The notes under the pieces: model-generated
The model's input: the letters and a program-made list of their open reading frames with translations, nothing else
What the model was told of the DNA's origin: nothing
The model's database searches: none
Assembly: GCF_947648125.1 (NCBI RefSeq)
Contig: NZ_CANSMR010000033.1
Span: forward strand, 1 to 64,000
Length of the DNA: 64,000 bases
Direction: 5' to 3'
Origin: an uncultured Bradyrhizobium sp.
GTDB taxonomy: Bacteria; Pseudomonadota; Alphaproteobacteria; Rhizobiales; Xanthobacteraceae
Made by a program: the position numbers and the translations under genes
In this document: positions 9,698 through 18,893 of the stretch, piece by piece
Numbering within the stretch: position 1 is the stretch's first letter
Layout: the number at the start of each line of letters is the position of its first letter

Positions 9698-10843
9698 TCA
9701 GGGGGCAAGCTCTGCCCTCACCTCGCCGAGCAGCGCCATGCCACCCAGCCGGCCCAATTCGTCCGAACATTTCGCGCTCTTGCCATAGCAGCCGAATGCA
9801 ACCGTGACCCGCTCGGAAAGTGGTCCGATGCTGGGCAAGCCCGTGTCGCCGAAGGTGGTCATGCAGGGCACGACGCGGCGTTCCTCGAATTTGAGGTCGC
9901 GAATGCGGTCAAGGATCTGGGTTTGCAGCCGATCAGCCACATCAACCGATCCGCCCGACCGGAACCAGTCCTTGATCTCAGCCTCGCTCTCGAGCGCACG
10001 ATCGACCGGATCGCCGCCGAGTTTCAGCCAGCTCTGGCCATCCGGATATGGGATCGGCGGCAGGATGTAGGGGTTGTCGCCCTTGGGCCCGAGACACCGC
10101 ATCGACGGCATGCCGGCAAGACGCTGCGCCTCCGCCGCACCGAGCCGGAACAGCGCCGCGGTGCGCGCATAGACCGTAAAGCCCAAGGAGCGACCGAGCA
10201 GCGATTGGGTGTGCCCGCCGGCCGCAACCAGCACGCGCTCGGCCGCGATGCCGCCCGATCGCGTCCGGATCGTCACACCGGAGCCGCTCTCCGAAATCCC
10301 GAGCGCTGGCTCGTCGATGATCCGGGCGCCTGCGCGCTCCGCCGCGATGGTCTGCGCCTGAACCAGGCGACGCGGTGAGATGTATCCGGCATTGCGCGGC
10401 TCGAAATAGCCCAGCATTCCCGCCGTCGATTTCAGGAACGGAAACCGCTCCGCGAGCGCCGCATCCTGATAGGCTTCACACGCGATCCCTTCGTCGGCGC
10501 AGACTTGGCCGACCGAGGCGACATCGGTGGTTTCGCGACCGCCGACGTGAAGCGCACCGGCTTCGCGGTAGAATTCGACACCGCTTTCCGCGGCAATCTC
10601 GCCGTAGCGCGCGATCGCTGCGCGGTTCATCTGCCGCCAGAACGGCTGCGGATCGTAGACCCGCGTGATGCGGCCCTCATCATAGTGGCTGCCGAACACG
10701 CCGCTGTGCTGCGAGAAATTGACCGGCTCATCGGGCCCGATCAGCGCAACCGCATGGCCCATCTTGCTCAGATGTCGCGCGGCCGCCGAGCCGATCAGTC
10801 CACGTCCGATCACCGCAAGCTTGATCGGTCTGTTGGCGCTCAC
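9698..10843 (-). CDS. FAD-dependent oxidoreductase (sarcosine/N-methyltryptophan oxidase-like, DAO fold)
   Basis: A 381-residue flavoprotein. The N-terminal dinucleotide-binding motif is VIGRGLIGSAAARHL, and VLVAAGGHTQSLLG near residue 215 is a second FAD contact typical of the DAO family. GCYGKSAKCSDELG near residue 350 sits where SolA/MSOX enzymes carry the C-terminal FAD loop with its covalent Cys. The amine substrate is unknown. The start is GTG, overlapping the stop of dgkA (GTGA at 10840-10843), so the two are co-translated although their functions look unrelated. Confidence 0.82.
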   Translation of the reverse strand: MSANRPIKLAVIGRGLIGSAAARHLSKMGHAVALIGPDEPVNFSQHSGVFGSHYDEGRITRVYDPQPFWRQMNRAAIARYGEIAAESGVEFYREAGALHVGGRETTDVASVGQVCADEGIACEAYQDAALAERFPFLKSTAGMLGYFEPRNAGYISPRRLVQAQTIAAERAGARIIDEPALGISESGSGVTIRTRSGGIAAERVLVAAGGHTQSLLGRSLGFTVYARTAALFRLGAAEAQRLAGMPSMRCLGPKGDNPYILPPIPYPDGQSWLKLGGDPVDRALESEAEIKDWFRSGGSVDVADRLQTQILDRIRDLKFEERRVVPCMTTFGDTGLPSIGPLSERVTVAFGCYGKSAKCSDELGRLGGMALLGEVRAELAP

Positions 10844-11199
10844 GACGAGAATGCGCCCAGGCGTTCGGCGAGAGCGAACAGCCAGAACAGCCCGGCCATC
10901 ACGAGCGCGACGCCGACGGCGGCGGAGCCCATATCCTTGACCCGCCCGATCTGCGGATCGTGATCCATGGTCAGGCGGTCGGCGAGCTTCTCGATCGCGG
11001 TGTTGAGCAGCTCGATCACGAGCACCAGCACCACGGTCGCGACCAGCTCGACCCGGCGCATCACGGTGGCGCCGACCAGCCAGGCCAACGGCACCGACAG
11101 CACCAATGCCACCACCTCTTCGCGAATCGCCTGCTCCGAGCGAATGGCAAATGCCAGCCCGTTGCGCGAGTTGATGGTGGCTCGCCAGAACCTCAGCAA
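10840..11199 (-). CDS. dgkA: Diacylglycerol kinase (DgkA type)
   Basis: A 119-residue integral membrane enzyme that phosphorylates diacylglycerol released during lipid turnover. Seen: an amphipathic N-terminus with GLAFAIRSEQAIREE, then three membrane segments and the family signature VIELLNTAIEKLADR, in which Glu and Asn sit at the active site. The start codon is TTG, supported by GAGGG a few bases upstream and by no better start. That initiation region is itself part of a tandem repeat (11197-11235). Confidence 0.9.
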   Translation of the reverse strand: MLRFWRATINSRNGLAFAIRSEQAIREEVVALVLSVPLAWLVGATVMRRVELVATVVLVLVIELLNTAIEKLADRLTMDHDPQIGRVKDMGSAAVGVALVMAGLFWLFALAERLGAFSS

Positions 11200-11235
11200 G
11201 TCACTGCCCTCAAGTCACCGCCCTCAAGTCACCTG
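11197..11235. repeat. 14-bp tandem repeat over the dgkA start
   Basis: Two near-perfect 14-base units (CAAGTCACTGCCCT, CAAGTCACCGCCCT) and a third partial unit follow each other. On the minus strand each reads GTGACTTGAGGGC, so the ribosome-binding GAGGG and a TTG are both reiterated just before dgkA. Confidence 0.7.
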
Positions 11236-11242
11236 CCCCAAA

Positions 11243-12631
11243 TCACAACCCAGCGGCGGCCGGCATCGGTTTGACCTTGCCTGCGCGCTCCTGCTTCAGC
11301 AGCTCGGCGATCAGGAAGGCCATGTCGATCGACTGTTCGGCGTTGAGGCGGGGATCGCAGACCGTGTGGTAGCGGTCGTTGAGATCCTCGTCGGTGATGG
11401 CGCGCGCGCCGCCGATGCACTCGGTGACGTCCTGCCCGGTCATCTCCAGATGCACGCCGCCGGCATGGGTGCCCTCGGCGGCATGGATCTGGAAGAACGC
11501 CTTCACCTCCGACAGCACGCGGTCGAACGGCCGCGTCTTGTAGCCGGAGGTCGAGGTGATGGTGTTGCCGTGCATCGGATCGCACGACCACACCACCTTG
11601 CGGCCTTCCCGCTGCACGGCGCGGATCAGACCCGGCAGATGATCACCGACCTTGTCGGCGCCGAAGCGGTTGATCAGCGTCAGGCGTCCTGGCTCGTTGT
11701 CGGGGCTCAGCACGTCGATCAGCTTCAACAGCTCGTCCGGCTTCAGCGACGGGCCGCATTTCAGGCCGATCGGGTTCTTGATGCCGCGGAAATATTCGAC
11801 ATGGCCGTGATCGAGCTGGCGGGTGCGATCACCGATCCAGATCATGTGGCCCGAGGTCGCGTACCAGTCGCCGGTGGTGGAATCGACCCGCGTCATCGCC
11901 TGCTCGTAGCCGAGCAGCAGCGCCTCGTGGCTGGTGTAGAAATCGGTGGCGCGCAGCTCCGGATGGCTCTCGAGGTCGAGGCCGCAGGCGCGCATGAAGT
12001 TCAGCGCGTCCGAGATGCGGTCGGCCAGCTCCTTGTAGCGGCGGGACTGCGGCGAATCCTTCAGGAAGCCGAGCATCCATTGATGCACGCTGCCGAGATT
12101 GGCGAAGCCGCCGGTCGCGAACGCGCGCAGCAGGTTGAGCGTCGCTGCGGATTGGCGATAGGCCATCAGCTGGCGCTGCGGATCGGGAATCCGCGCTTCC
12201 GGCGTGAAGGCGATGTCGTTGACGATGTCGCCGCGATAGCTCGGCAGCTCGACATCGCCCTGCTTCTCGGTCGGCGACGAGCGCGGCTTGGCGAATTGGC
12301 CTGCGATGCGGCCGACCTTCACCACCGGCAGCGCGCCGGCATAGGTCATGACCACCGCCATCTGCAGCAGGACGCGGAAGAAGTCGCGGATGTTGTTGGC
12401 GCCGTGCTCGGCAAAGCTCTCGGCGCAGTCGCCGCCCTGCAGCAGGAAGGCCTCGCCCACGCAGACCCGCGCCAGCGCCTTCTTCAGGCTGCGCGCCTCG
12501 CCCGCGAAAACCAGCGGCGGAAACGTCGCAAGCTGGGCCTCGACATCGGCCAATGCCTTGGCATCGGGATAATCGGGCACCTGCAGCACCTTCTTGGCGC
12601 GCCAGCTATCGGGTGTCCACCGCTCGGACAT
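11243..12631 (-). CDS. Class II 3-deoxy-7-phosphoheptulonate (DAHP) synthase
   Basis: A 462-residue plant/actinobacterial-type (class II) enzyme, first step of the shikimate pathway. Motifs seen: [12 protein letters not shown] near residue 70 (metal-binding Cys), [24 protein letters not shown] (metal His) and [15 protein letters not shown] (metal Glu). Length is normal for the class, which is unrelated in sequence to E. coli AroFGH. It stands alone, 44 bp from dgkA. Confidence 0.94.
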   Translation of the reverse strand: MSERWTPDSWRAKKVLQVPDYPDAKALADVEAQLATFPPLVFAGEARSLKKALARVCVGEAFLLQGGDCAESFAEHGANNIRDFFRVLLQMAVVMTYAGALPVVKVGRIAGQFAKPRSSPTEKQGDVELPSYRGDIVNDIAFTPEARIPDPQRQLMAYRQSAATLNLLRAFATGGFANLGSVHQWMLGFLKDSPQSRRYKELADRISDALNFMRACGLDLESHPELRATDFYTSHEALLLGYEQAMTRVDSTTGDWYATSGHMIWIGDRTRQLDHGHVEYFRGIKNPIGLKCGPSLKPDELLKLIDVLSPDNEPGRLTLINRFGADKVGDHLPGLIRAVQREGRKVVWSCDPMHGNTITSTSGYKTRPFDRVLSEVKAFFQIHAAEGTHAGGVHLEMTGQDVTECIGGARAITDEDLNDRYHTVCDPRLNAEQSIDMAFLIAELLKQERAGKVKPMPAAAGL

Positions 12632-12777
12632 GAGGTCAACTCCTGAGCAAAAACCGCGACTTAATCGGCGGGAAAGGTGGGCTTATACACAGCCGCCCGC
12701 TCTCCCGCTAGAAGGATTCCTGCAATCCCGTCAAACTCTTGCAGGAAAATACGAATTCGCATTTGCTGGACCATACC

Positions 12778-13704
12778 ATGAATGCCAGGGAAATTGCCGC
12801 AGCCGCCGCCGCGCTGGACGACGTTTTTAGCGACGACATCGTCGTGCCGGCCGCGGACGGCTACCCGCTCGCCGCGACGCTGTTCCTGCCGCGCGGCAGG
12901 AAGCGCCATGCCGTCCTGATCAACTCGGCGACCGCCGTGCCCCGCAAGGTCTATCGCGGCTTTGCCGGCTACCTCGCCCGCCGCGGCGCGGCGGTGCTGA
13001 CCTACGACTACCGCGGCACCGGCGACTCGAGGCCGATGGCGGCGACCGGCCTCAACAAGCCGAAGTCGCTGGCCGGCTTCAACGCCACGATGGCGGACTG
13101 GGCCGCGCTCGACACCACCGCGGCGGTGAGCTGGATGCGCTATCGCTACCGCGACCTGCCCTTCGCCTATGTCGGCCACTCCTTCGGCGGCCAGGCGCTT
13201 GGGCTCCTTGCCAACAACGCTGAAATTCCGCGCGCGCTGCTGGTCGCCTCGCAGGCCGCCACCTGGAAGCTGATGGCCTCGCCCGAGCGCTACCGCGTCG
13301 TTGCCTTCATGAACGGCATCGGCCTGCCGCTGGCGCGCACGCTCGGCTACGTGCCCGCCTGGGCCGGTCTCGGCATGGACCTGCCGCGGGGCGTGTTCGA
13401 GCAATGGCGCGGCTGGGTGATGCGCGAGCGTTATCTGCTCGACGATGCCACGCTCGTAGCGCGCGAAAATTTTCCGAAGTTCAAGGGCCAGCTCCGCGCG
13501 CTTGCCATCACCGACGACACCTGGGCGACGCGGCCGGCGGTCGAATTGCTGTGCTCCGCGTTCACGTCGATCACGCCGGAGATCATCTCGATCCGCCCCG
13601 CGGATGCCGGCGCAAAAGCGATCGGCCATTTCGGCTTCTTCCGCAGCGAACACCGCGACGCCCTGTGGCGCGGCGCCGCAGAGTGGCTCGAGGCGGAGGG
13701 ATGA
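12778..13704 (+). CDS. Alpha/beta hydrolase (serine hydrolase)
   Basis: A 308-residue alpha/beta hydrolase without signal peptide. The nucleophile elbow is GHSFGGQALG near residue 142; YDYRGTGDSR near residue 80 marks the oxyanion-loop side; the C-terminal IGHFGFFR supplies the likely catalytic His. It resembles the COG4757 group of predicted hydrolases, whose substrates are unknown. The ATG chosen begins directly with the conserved lead; 13 more codons are open upstream. Confidence 0.82.
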   Translation: MNAREIAAAAAALDDVFSDDIVVPAADGYPLAATLFLPRGRKRHAVLINSATAVPRKVYRGFAGYLARRGAAVLTYDYRGTGDSRPMAATGLNKPKSLAGFNATMADWAALDTTAAVSWMRYRYRDLPFAYVGHSFGGQALGLLANNAEIPRALLVASQAATWKLMASPERYRVVAFMNGIGLPLARTLGYVPAWAGLGMDLPRGVFEQWRGWVMRERYLLDDATLVARENFPKFKGQLRALAITDDTWATRPAVELLCSAFTSITPEIISIRPADAGAKAIGHFGFFRSEHRDALWRGAAEWLEAEG

Positions 13705-13721
13705 GCCCGAACTCTCACCAC

Positions 13722-13843
13722 CGTCGTCCCTGCGAAAGCAGGGACCCATAACCACCGAATTCACTTGTGAACGCGATCGCGGCCCCAGCGTCGTGCGCCA
13801 ATTGAGATTTGGGGTAATGGGTCCTGGCCTTCGCCAGGACGAC
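13722..13843. repeat. Intergenic palindromic repeat, family C
   Basis: Left arm CGTCGTCCCTGCGAAAGCAG and right arm CTTCGCCAGGACGACG are inverted imperfect copies, each also a small hairpin (CCCTGCGAAAGCAGGG; TCCTGGCCTTCGCCAGGA), around about 70 bases of unrelated sequence. This is a known type of interspersed element in Bradyrhizobium-type genomes. Confidence 0.75.
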
Positions 13844-13873
13844 GATGAGGATGGTTCTCGCGCGATACGACCC

Positions 13874-13923
13874 ACCGCTATTTTAGCGGTCAAAATGATG
13901 GGTATCGCTTCGCTCCACCCATC
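13874..13923. repeat. Two short hairpins between convergent genes
   Basis: ACCGCTATTTTAGCGGT (13874-13890) is a perfect short hairpin. GATGGGT...ACCCATC (13897-13923) is a second one, around the GCTTCGCT core seen in many Bradyrhizobium intergenic repeats. They lie just beyond the 3' end of the cupin gene, which is read from the other strand, and could end its transcript. Confidence 0.5.
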
Positions 13924-13933
13924 CTACCCAATC

Positions 13934-14287
13934 TCACACCACCTTCCGCGGCGCCGCCGTCGCCGCATCACCCGTGTTTGGCGTGCCCGTCGGCTCGACC
14001 AGCAACAGATGCACCTCTTCCCGCGCGACGGGCCGGTGCTCGACGCCCTTCGGCACGACGTACATCTGGCCGGGGTGCAGCGTGATGGTGCGATCGCGCA
14101 GCTCGATGTCGAGCACGCCCTTCAGCACGAGGAGGAAGTCGTCGGTGTTGTCGTGCTTGTGCCAGACGAACTCGCCCTGCACCTTCACCACCATGACATC
14201 GCAGGCATTGAATTGCGCCACCGGGCGCGGCGACCAGTGATCGCTGAATGTCGAGAGTTTCTCGGAAAGATCGATCGCGTCGCGCAT
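13934..14287 (-). CDS. Cupin domain protein
   Basis: A 117-residue single cupin. Motif 1 is FVWHKHDNTDDFLLVLKG, with His-x-His and a Glu replaced by Asp near residue 45; motif 2 is VPKGVEHRPV near residue 80. The residues kept could bind a metal. Small cupins of this kind may be isomerases, dioxygenases or sugar-binding proteins. GGAGG sits 5 bases before the ATG. Confidence 0.8.
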   Translation of the reverse strand: MRDAIDLSEKLSTFSDHWSPRPVAQFNACDVMVVKVQGEFVWHKHDNTDDFLLVLKGVLDIELRDRTITLHPGQMYVVPKGVEHRPVAREEVHLLLVEPTGTPNTGDAATAAPRKVV

Positions 14288-14343
14288 GGTGCCTCCGGTC
14301 CGGGCCAGCTTGCCGGACTCGTTAGCTCAGCCGCGCGACGCAC

Positions 14344-14553
14344 TCAATGCACGCCCCTCAATCGCTCCGGATATGTTGTCGGCCCGTTGTGCCCGTTGAT
14401 ATCGCAATGCGTTTCGCCGTTGGCGGCCTTGCGCGCCAGCAGCTCGCGTTCGGCCTTGTACCAGAGCTGATCCATCTGGCCCGGCGGTTCGCCGGCGTCC
14501 TTCCACAATTCGTAGGCGCGGGTCCGAATCTCCTGCTCGGTTGGGCCTGTCAT
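14344..14553 (-). CDS. DUF2934 domain-containing small protein
   Basis: A 69-residue soluble protein with the DUF2934 pattern: IRTRAYELWKDAGEPPGQMD followed by WYKAERELL. The domain is frequent in Rhizobiales and of unknown role. The ATG at 14553 was chosen over the earlier in-frame one because GGGAG lies at proper distance and the family begins here. Confidence 0.75.
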   Translation of the reverse strand: MTGPTEQEIRTRAYELWKDAGEPPGQMDQLWYKAERELLARKAANGETHCDINGHNGPTTYPERLRGVH

Positions 14554-15020
14554 GGGCGGCTCCCTCAATTTGAGACATCAAACTGTTTGGAGTGGAACTG
14601 CCAGCATAGCGCAAGGTTCCGACGCACGCGAGATTGCCCCGCTGCCCGTCGCGCGCCATCTGTGCACAAGCGCCGTAGCGCGAGCCATTCGCCGGAAACC
14701 GGATCTGATTTGAGCGCGCGCAAAGGGCGGCATATTCACGTCAACAAAGGTGCCCTAGTTCCCCGCACCAGGAGCGGCCGCCGGCAGCGCGCCGGTCTTG
14801 TGGAAGCAAGCTACCCCTTCTGAGGTATGAAACCTTTGCGCGCCTCCGCAGACTCAAAGTTATCAGGATTTTGCAACGACCTTCCTGGGGCTAGAGACAG
14901 CGCCGCTCGCATGTATTTTAAGCGGGCGGCGTTGGGCTGTCAGGCAGGGCTCGTTTACCGTTCCAGCGCAAGTCTGCGGTGAAGAAATCAAGCGCAAGGC
15001 CGATCGTCGTCATCACATGT
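14554..15020. other. Gene-free stretch
   Basis: 467 bases between the DUF2934 gene and the 3' end of the permease gene, both read on the minus strand. Frames here are short and have no family resemblance. I see no tRNA, no strong terminator and none of the repeat families found elsewhere. It should contain the DUF2934 promoter. Confidence 0.5.
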
Positions 15021-16475
15021 CTAGCGCGGCGGCGCACCGTGGAGCAGGACCGAGTGGCGGCGGCCATAGACGAAGTAGAGTGCGAGGCCGATCACCAGCC
15101 ACACGATCAGGCGCAGCCAGGTCTCCCAGGGCAGGAACACCATCAGCAGGATCGAAAAAGCCATGCCGAGCACCGGAACGACAGGCACGCCGGGCGTGCG
15201 GAACGGGCGCGCGATCTCGGCATCGCTCTTGCGCAGGTAGATCACCGCGCCGCAGACCAGCACGAAGGCGAACAGCGTGCCGATAGAGACCATCTCGCCG
15301 AGGATATCGATCGGGGTGAGCGCCGCGACAACAGCCACCACGATCCCGATCAGCAGCTGGCTCTTCCAGGGCGTGCCGAGCGAGGGATGCACGTCGGAGA
15401 ACAGTCTGGGCAGCAGGCCGTCCTTGGCGATCTGGAAGAAGATGCGGCTCTGGCCATACAGCAGCACCAGGATCACCGTGGTGAGGCCGGAGAGCGCGCC
15501 GATCTTGATCAGCACCGAGAACCAGGTCTGCCCGATGACATCGACGCCCTTGGCGATCGGATCGGCGACGCCGAGCTCCGTGTAGGGCACGAGGCCGGTG
15601 AGCACGCCGGCGACCGCGACATAGAGGATGGTGCAGATCAGCAGCGAGCCGAGGATGCCGATCGGCATGTCGGTCTGCGGGTGCTTGGCTTCCTGCGCCG
15701 CGGTCGACACCGCGTCGAAACCGATGAAGGCGAAGAACACCACCGAGGCGCCGCGCATCACGCCGGTCCAGCCGAACTGACCGAACGTGCCGGTGTTGTC
15801 GGGGATGAAGGGATGCCAGTTCGCTGGTGTAACGTATCCAACGCCGAACAGGATGAAGGCGAGCACGACGGCGAGCTTGATGCCGACCATGATGTTGTTG
15901 AGCCGGGCCGACTCCTTGGTGCCGCCGATCAGCATGGCGGTGAGCGCCAGCACGATGAACGCCGCCGGCAGGTTGACGATGCCTTCCACGGTCGAGCCGT
16001 CAGCCAGCTTGGCCTCGGTCCAGGGGGCCGCGGCATATTGCGGCGGGATGTTGATGCCGAAATTGTGCAGCAGCGAGACGATGTAGCCGGACCAGCCGAC
16101 CGCGACGGTGGAGGCGCCCATCGCGTATTCGAGGATGAGGTCCCAGCCGATGACCCAGGCGAAGAGCTCGCCGAGGGTCGCGTACGTATAGGTGTAGGTG
16201 CTGCCGGAGACCGGCAGCAGCGCCGCGAGCTCGGCGTAGCACAGGCCGACGAAGGCACAGGCGATGCCGCCGACGACGAAGGAGAGCATAATCGCCGGGC
16301 CGGCATAGTGCGCCGCTGCGGTGCCGGTGAGCACGAAGATGCCCGCACCGATGATGCAGCCGATCCCGAGTGCGGTGATGCTGAGCGCCCCGAGTGTCTT
16401 GCCGAGCGTGTGCTCCCCTGCTTCGGCGATGATGCTGGCGACCGACTTGCGCGTCATCAAACCCAGATCTGTCAT
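15021..16475 (-). CDS. APC superfamily amino acid permease (cationic amino acid transporter-like)
   Basis: A 484-residue permease with about 12 hydrophobic segments. The first segment contains GIGCIIGAGIFVLTG, the substrate-binding break of APC transporters, followed by CYAELAALLPVSGSTYTYTY. Late GFDAVSTAAQEAKHPQTDMP is typical of the CAT/YfnA group. It probably imports an amino acid with protons. GGAG lies 8 bases before the ATG at 16475; nine more open codons upstream were dropped. Confidence 0.9.
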   Translation of the reverse strand: MTDLGLMTRKSVASIIAEAGEHTLGKTLGALSITALGIGCIIGAGIFVLTGTAAAHYAGPAIMLSFVVGGIACAFVGLCYAELAALLPVSGSTYTYTYATLGELFAWVIGWDLILEYAMGASTVAVGWSGYIVSLLHNFGINIPPQYAAAPWTEAKLADGSTVEGIVNLPAAFIVLALTAMLIGGTKESARLNNIMVGIKLAVVLAFILFGVGYVTPANWHPFIPDNTGTFGQFGWTGVMRGASVVFFAFIGFDAVSTAAQEAKHPQTDMPIGILGSLLICTILYVAVAGVLTGLVPYTELGVADPIAKGVDVIGQTWFSVLIKIGALSGLTTVILVLLYGQSRIFFQIAKDGLLPRLFSDVHPSLGTPWKSQLLIGIVVAVVAALTPIDILGEMVSIGTLFAFVLVCGAVIYLRKSDAEIARPFRTPGVPVVPVLGMAFSILLMVFLPWETWLRLIVWLVIGLALYFVYGRRHSVLLHGAPPR

Positions 16476-16702
16476 GGCGACATCTCCATCTGGTAAGGCC
16501 AATGCGGCCTCTCAATCAGAGATAGAACATTTGGCCGCAGTATCCGAGCGATTGTCCTGACGTTCAGGCAAGGCAAACGGCTTTTGGCGCGCGAGCCGCC
16601 AATCAACGATCTCAGGGAGCTCTGTCTATATACGCGCGACTATGACGACTGGTTCCCGGTGCCGGAACGTGACCAGAGTCCTATTGTTCGCGGCTCGCCC
16701 TC

Positions 16703-16792
16703 CGTCATGGCCGGGCTTGTCCCGGCCATCCGCGTCTTTCTTGCGTGATTGATGCAAAGACGTGGATGCCCGGCACAAGGCCGGGCATGACG
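16703..16792. repeat. Intergenic palindromic repeat, family E
   Basis: CGTCATGGCCGGGCTTGTCC at 16703 and its inverted partner ending GGCCGGGCATGACG at 16792 enclose inverted GCGTCTTT / AAAGACGT. Each arm also folds by itself. It lies in the 398-bp gap between the permease and gor genes; I see nothing else in that gap. Confidence 0.75.
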
Positions 16793-16873
16793 AGGGCTAT
16801 CGCCCCACTCAGCCCCGAGTGTGTCCGGATGTTTCGCCGCGACGCGCCGCATCATCGGCGCGCCGCCTGCGCC

Positions 16874-18259
16874 CTACTCCGCCGCCTGGCGCACGTGTTG
16901 CGCGGTTGGCGTCCGCATCGTCACCAGCTCTTCGGAGGCGGTCGGATGCAGCGCGATGGTGGCGTCGAAATCCGCCTTGGTCGCCTTCATCTTCACCGCG
17001 ATCGCAACCGCCTGGGTGATCTCGGCGGCGGCATCGCCGACGATGTGGCAGCCGAGCACGCGGTCGCTCGCGCCGTCGACCACGAGCTTCATCAGCACGC
17101 GGGTGTCGCGGCCGGACATCGTCGCCTTGATCGGGCGGAAATCGGTCTTGTAGATGTCGACGTGGCTATATTGTGCCCGCGCCTCTTCTTCCGTGAGGCC
17201 GACGGTGCCGACCTCCGGCTGCGAGAACACCGCGGTCGGAATCGTCGCGTGGTCGACCTGCACGGGGCGCTTGCCGAACACGGTGTCGGCGAAGGCATGG
17301 CCCTCGCGGATCGCGACCGGCGTCAGATTGGTGCGGTGGGTGACGTCGCCGACCGCGTAGATGTTGTCGACCGACGTCTTCGACCAGCCGTCGACCTGGA
17401 TGCCGCCATTGGCGGGATTGATGGCGACGCCGGCAGCCTCCAGCCCGAGACCCCTGACATTGGGATGCCGGCCGATCGCGAACATCACCTGGTCTGAAGC
17501 GATGCTCGAGCCGCTGGAGAGATGGGTCGTGTAATCCTTGCCGTGCTTGTCGACCTTCGCCACCGTGCAGCCGGTGATGATGGTGATGCCGCGCTTCTCC
17601 ATCTCGGTGCGGACATGCTTGCGCACGTCCTCGTCGAAGCCGCGTAGGATGTTGTCGCCGCGGTAGACGACGGTGACGTCGGAGCCGAAGCCGGCGAAGA
17701 TGCCGGCGAATTCCAGCGCGATGTAGCCGCCGCCCTGGATCACGGTCCGCTTCGGCAGCTCCTTCAGATGAAACGCCTCGTTGGAGGAGATCACGTGTTC
17801 GATGCCGGGAACCGCCGGCCCGTGATTGGGCGCGCCGCCAGTCGCGATCAGGATGTATTTCGCCGTCACCTTCTCGCCGGTGGCGAGGCGGACGGTGTGG
17901 GCATCCTCCAGCACCGCGCGGGTCTTGACGATCCTGGCGCCCGACTTCTCGACATTGCTGGTGTAGGCGCCCTCGAGCCGGGCGATCTCCTTGTCCTTGT
18001 TGGCGACGAGCGTCGCCCAGTCGAACGAGACCTGGCCGATGCTCCAGCCGAAGCCGGCCGCGTCCTCGATCTCCTGGTGGACGTGGCTGCCGATCACGAA
18101 CAGCTTCTTCGGCACGCAGCCGCGGATCACGCAGGTGCCGCCCATCCGGTACTCTTCGGCGACCATGACCTTCGCGCCATAATTGGCGGCGATGCGGGCG
18201 GCACGAACGCCGCCCGAACCACCACCGATGACAAACAGGTCGACGTCGAACTCGGCCAT
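16874..18259 (-). CDS. gor: Glutathione-disulfide reductase
   Basis: A 461-residue FAD/NADPH enzyme that reduces glutathione disulfide in the cytoplasm. FAD motif VIGGGSGGVRAARIA, redox-active pair GGTCVIRGCVPKK near residue 42, NADPH-domain GGGYIALEFAGIFAGFG, FAD motif IYAVGDV, and the C-terminal HPTASEELVTMR with the catalytic His-Glu of the partner subunit are all present. Start MAEFDVDLF fits the family; 16 upstream codons are open but unlike it. Confidence 0.95.
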   Translation of the reverse strand: MAEFDVDLFVIGGGSGGVRAARIAANYGAKVMVAEEYRMGGTCVIRGCVPKKLFVIGSHVHQEIEDAAGFGWSIGQVSFDWATLVANKDKEIARLEGAYTSNVEKSGARIVKTRAVLEDAHTVRLATGEKVTAKYILIATGGAPNHGPAVPGIEHVISSNEAFHLKELPKRTVIQGGGYIALEFAGIFAGFGSDVTVVYRGDNILRGFDEDVRKHVRTEMEKRGITIITGCTVAKVDKHGKDYTTHLSSGSSIASDQVMFAIGRHPNVRGLGLEAAGVAINPANGGIQVDGWSKTSVDNIYAVGDVTHRTNLTPVAIREGHAFADTVFGKRPVQVDHATIPTAVFSQPEVGTVGLTEEEARAQYSHVDIYKTDFRPIKATMSGRDTRVLMKLVVDGASDRVLGCHIVGDAAAEITQAVAIAVKMKATKADFDATIALHPTASEELVTMRTPTAQHVRQAAE

Positions 18260-18277
18260 GGGTACCTCTCTCTTCGC

Positions 18278-18301
18278 CCTCGCCCCGCAAGCGGGGCGAG
18301 G
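18278..18301 (-). terminator. GC-rich hairpin between the DUF2059 gene and gor
   Basis: CCTCGCCCCGC-AA-GCGGGGCGAGG is a perfect 11-bp stem. It stands between the DUF2059 stop and the gor start. There is no T-run, so if it acts it may be a rho-dependent or RNA-stability element rather than a classical terminator. Confidence 0.4.
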
Positions 18302-18336
18302 TATCACGGACGCTCCGAGAGCGCTCGAAGGCGCTC

Positions 18337-18870
18337 TTAGATATCCTTACCGCGCTTCTTCATCTCGGTCTTGAACTGGCCGTTGACGATCACGCCGAAC
18401 TGCTGCGCCCACTGCTGCATATATTGCAGCGATCCGTTGATTGCCGTGGGCTCCGCGATCAAAAGCTTCTGACCGAGCGGGGTCTTGTAGAACGTCACGA
18501 GGTCCTTCAGCTCCTGCTCGCTGAACTCGGCGGCGTAGATCTGCGCCATTCCGTCGCCGATCTCCTTCTCGCTGCCCGCGAACTGCTTGGCGACGACCAA
18601 CGCCACCTCGTCGAGATCCTTCTGGTAGTTCAGGTACTGCTGCAACAGACCGGTCTTGGTCTTCTCGATGATTCCCGGAACGGCGCCGGCATACATCACC
18701 GCCACGTTCTTCATCGTCAGGATTTCCTTGGCGTACCCAATCGCCGCGGGGGTCGACTGCTTGACCTTGGGCATGGGGGGCAGCTGCTGCTGCGCCATGG
18801 CCGGTGCAGCCGCGAGCGCCAGTCCAGCCGCCAGGGCCGCTGCCGACAAAAGTCCCGAAAAACGCTTCAT
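18337..18870 (-). CDS. DUF2059 domain-containing secreted protein
   Basis: A 177-residue periplasmic protein. A signal peptide ends at APAMAQ near residue 26. The DUF2059 core is in the C-terminal half: EFSEQELKDLVTFYKTPLGQK near residues 113-133. The fold is helical with no known enzymatic activity. It lies upstream of gor on the same strand with 77 bp and a strong hairpin between. Confidence 0.88.
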   Translation of the reverse strand: MKRFSGLLSAAALAAGLALAAAPAMAQQQLPPMPKVKQSTPAAIGYAKEILTMKNVAVMYAGAVPGIIEKTKTGLLQQYLNYQKDLDEVALVVAKQFAGSEKEIGDGMAQIYAAEFSEQELKDLVTFYKTPLGQKLLIAEPTAINGSLQYMQQWAQQFGVIVNGQFKTEMKKRGKDI

Positions 18871-18893
18871 TCCAAGTCTCCTTGCTTGCGGCG

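Noticed and set aside
11197-11235. Short tandem repeats as a possible CRISPR fragment
   Set aside because: Units follow directly without spacers and are only 14 bases long.
15021-16475. A riboswitch before the amino-acid permease
   Set aside because: The leader is short before the ATG and shows no recognisable lysine or other riboswitch core; the gap is mainly a palindromic repeat.
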